This document shows, one piece after another, positions 61,212 to 64,000 of a DNA stretch of 64,000 bases. Each line of letters opens with the position of its first letter. Position 1 is the first letter of the stretch. The DNA lies in contig OY992834.1 of NCBI GenBank assembly GCA_963921425.1, positions 3,906,001 through 3,970,000 of the forward strand, in the 5' to 3' direction. Source of the DNA: Dryas octopetala (taxonomy: Eukaryota > Streptophyta > Magnoliopsida > Rosales > Rosaceae). The translations under genes were made by a program, and so were the position numbers. Under the pieces are notes generated by a model, which was given only the letters and a program-made list of their open reading frames with translations, searched no databases and was not told the DNA's origin.

Positions 61212-62829
61212 GTACCTTAGAACAATAGCACCAGGGAAAATGAAGGCAAGGCAGACTGCAGAGGTTGATCCCAAAAACTGAAAGAGATACCATATGTTTG
61301 GGAAGGCTATTGCTGCTAGGTAAGAGAAGACTAGCAAACCAAGAGTAAGGAGCACAAATCTTCTGGTATCTGTGGCCAGTAGTGGCTTCTTAGGGAAAAG
61401 AAATTCATCCAAGTTTGCCCTCAAAGAGAAGTTCAAGAGTGGGAACACCAACATAAGGTGGAGAGCATAGCTTAATCGCACCACATCATTAAGTAGTGCA
61501 CCCATTGCTGAATCAGAACTTCTATCAAAATTGACAAGTATGTCAGGCATGATTGAATCTCCAAACAATAGGTACCCAAAAAGTCCTATGGCAAAGTAGA
61601 TGGCTGCACAAAGCACCAGTGAAATTCGGACGGCTGAGATCATATCAGAAGGCTTGCCAAGCTCAAAACCAATTGGGTGAACTGTATGCATGCATCAATC
61701 AAAAGGCACTTGGTGAGAAAATTTGAGATGAAATGCCATACATAACAACACTAAATTCAGAGTGCTGCATATCTTACTTACCATTGAAATGAAAAGTAAA
61801 GGCTGTCACAATGACTGGAACAGCTGTGAAAAGGTCAAAGAAGGAGGTTTGTTTGCCCAAGCTTGGTATCAATCTTGGGGTCTTGGTTTTCCCTTCAAAG
61901 ATTGCAAAGATTGCCATTGCAGAACTTATGCCAACAAAAACCACAGCAAGAAGAACCGAAATGGCCGAACTGAACCTCAGAGATTCTGGAAACCCCAACC
62001 AGTAGTACAAGTAAATGTTAGCACAGAGCAATAATGTTTGAACTTTGAAATCTCTATAGCACTAAGTTCAGCAAATATGTAAGACAAAAAGGGTTGTTTG
62101 CTTGTGTTAACTACTGACCTACACGCCTTAACAAGACCAATGGTAGCATAATGAACAAAAGCGTGAATAAGAGTGCAATATCACGTGAGTTCCACCACTG
62201 AATGCCAAACCATTCTTGCAGAACACCCAAATGCCCTGTTCCTTCAGGTTGATTCACAGAAAGAACATCCCCTGAAAAAAAAAAAATCAAATACGCCCTT
62301 TAATTCTTATTAACTCTATTTAGATTTATATCATAAAAATGTAGTACTAGTACTACACATCATTACACAATCTAATTCTATACATGTTCTTCATAAAAGT
62401 TAACAAAACCCCAGCAAATTTTTTGGAGCCAACAACAATTAAACCAAGAAAATTGAAGGTTGCTTACTTACCAATTATAATCTGGTACATGATTAAGCAC
62501 CCAAGATTAGTGATCATGACACATATTTGGGTGGCCACAGAGCCCACTTGCCCAAACGACTCCTTCATGACACCGGCATACGTGGTGTACTCACCGGAAT
62601 GAGTGAACCTCAGCAAGAACTCCACCGAGACATCAGCCAAGAAAGCAATTATCACAATCAGCCCAAAAGCTGGTATCACACCAAGCACCTTAAGAGTGGC
62701 CGGAATTGACATAATTCCGGCGCCAATTATGCTGGTCGACACGTTGAACACTGCCCCAGCGACCGAGCCATGCCTTGCCGGCCTGTGGTCCGGCAGAAGC
62801 GGCACGTTGACTCCGGTGGCCGGCGACAT
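60992..62829 (-). CDS. AVT6: AVT6-type vacuolar amino acid transporter
   Basis: Transmembrane amino acid transporter of the AAAP family; AVT6 members export amino acids from vacuoles or act at the ER (family knowledge). Five exons, 62472-62829, 62119-62271, 61782-61985, 61216-61681 and 60992-61118, in phase, encode 435 residues with about eleven hydrophobic segments. The protein starts MSPATGVNVPLLPDHRPARH. The hallmark GSVAGAVFNVSTSIIGAGIM is in helix 1, followed by IPATLKVLGVIPAFGLI. Later segments are EGTGHLGVLQEWFGIQWWNS, SSAISVLLAVVFVGISSAMA, VHPIGFELGKP and ALHLMLVFPLLNFSLRANLD. The protein ends STNIYNFFGNKS. Intron 4 begins GTACGT and runs straight into a (GA/CT)n tract (61166-61210). 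Length fits the family. Confidence 0.92.
61166..61210. repeat. (GA)n microsatellite beside a splice donor
   Basis: About 45 bases of GA repeat, starting a few bases inside AVT6 intron 4. On the mRNA strand it is CU-rich and lies directly after the donor. Confidence 0.9.
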
Positions 62830-64000
62830 TGTGATGACTACTGTGGTTTCTTGCTAGAGAGAAGAGTCGCTGTTGGGATGTTGTTGTCTTATTGTACATA
62901 ATTAAGCTTTTAATGTCATGGTATATAATTGTTTGATGGGTGCATGTGGGGAAGGGTGGTTTAATTTACCAAAATGGGATTAATACACGTGAAGTGGAAA
63001 TGTGGGATTATGCTGAGTTGGGTTAAAAGAGGGGTAGGATCGGAATTAGGTTAATTATATTTCTGCGACTCTCATTATGAAAGGACAACTTGGAGTGGGT
63101 TGGAATTATTGTGTACTTGGACACCAAATAAAGAACACGAATTTGAATTTGGACGGAAAAGTGGGTTGTGTACGGCTCTTTGGGGGTTCTTGAAATGAAT
63201 GGTTTAGAGGAGGTGTCGTCTCTGGCATTTGTTAGATTTTAATCAGTGAGCTTTCGATCGTCGTTTTTATTAGCCAGAACAGAAATCCAATGACTATTTT
63301 GTTTATATTTTACTATTTTTGGCCATATTAGGGGTAAGATTAATTTAAAATTCAACAAGTTGAAAACTTAAATGTAATATAATTTGCATTTTGCACGTTA
63401 ATCATGCCAGAAACTTATCTCTGATGTGACACAACAATTGATTTGGGCCGACCAGTTTCTATGACCTGAATTTCTTGTACATCTATGCATGCTACATGAA
63501 CAATACGTTGCTTTCATGTGATATGATCGATACAAACTCCAAATAGTAGTTTTCATGTAATATGATTCACATACGGTCTGACCCAAATAGTTTTACTCAA
63601 CTGCACACAAACGAGTCTAAATCTAACTCAAAACACTTAATCTTAAAACAGAATCATTTTGAAAATAAAATAAAATTATATGATTGGTAAAAAATAAAAT
63701 AACCAACGATCATATTTCACATGAAACGCTGTTAACAGCTTTTGTAAAATAAATCAAAATGTTGCTGATAAAGTGATTAGAGTGACAACTGAACTTGGAC
63801 ATGCATGTGCGAGTGAATCTTGTAAATTGGCCAACGCATACGAGATGCCACAACCACAAGCAAAGGAGAGTCATGGGGACACTTCACTAATTCACTAATT
63901 CTATGACGTTGGAAACTTGGTATTCAGTATTACATTTGCTCTAAAATGTTAAACCAGTTACTTTTCTAGATCAACAACAATGGCGTGTTGGTAATTTGGA
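62830..64000. other. AVT6 upstream region
   Basis: AVT6 leader and promoter, with a TATATA stretch near 62921-62927 on the minus strand. Beyond that, AT-rich sequence without a supported gene. GGTCTGACCCAAATAGTTTT near 63575 and the short ORF at 63398-63586 show no family signal. Confidence 0.45.

Overview
This is an AT-rich plant nuclear segment. Genes carry short GT-AG introns and belong to plant families: NPF transporter, class III peroxidase, PLS-type PPR, BTB/POZ, AVT6 amino acid transporter and a HIG1 mini-protein. Intergenic DNA is full of Ty3/Gypsy, hAT-like, Mutator-like foldback and SINE insertions. Gene content and order suggest a woody core eudicot, probably a rosid; I cannot name the species. 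All gene models are conceptual splices read by eye.

Layout: 5' part of an NPF5-type transporter (minus, 331-1730); a 7.9 kb intergenic stretch with foldback elements and a SINE; a class III peroxidase with a frame-breaking deletion (plus, 9665-12243); a sororin-like cohesion gene (minus, 12904-15102) ending at a 200-base assembly gap; an 11.6 kb Ty3/Gypsy retrotransposon of Tat type (15712-27320) with LTRs that look identical, a perfect 5-bp target duplication, gag-pol on the minus strand and a spliced antisense accessory ORF on the plus strand; a 1.24 kb hAT-like non-autonomous element (27814-29053); a HIG1-domain gene (29835-30256); a tandem BTB/POZ cluster of two intact genes, one fragment and one pseudogene (31332-39402); an HLH-like/ACT-domain regulator (minus, 40826-42324); a 7.4 kb intergenic region with SINEs; an E+ class PPR gene (minus, 49739-52021); foldback elements; a NOP53/SMO4 ribosome-biogenesis gene (plus, 54792-57834); an ARM-like gene (plus, 58615-60540); and an AVT6-type amino acid transporter (minus, 60992-62829).

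The non-transposon genes look like one conserved block. From memory, Arabidopsis carries homologues of NPF5.1, BTB, the ACT regulator, SMO4 and AVT6 together near At2g40420-At2g40460, and of AVT6, ARM, the ACT regulator, BTB and the sororin-like gene near At3g56200-At3g56250. This window would hold the unfractionated order. The genes are functionally unrelated; the link is ancestral position, not an operon. No novel defence or biosynthetic system was seen. The most unusual features are the antisense spliced ORF of the young retrotransposon, the hAT-like element with subterminal motif arrays, and conserved GC-AG introns in the BTB cluster.
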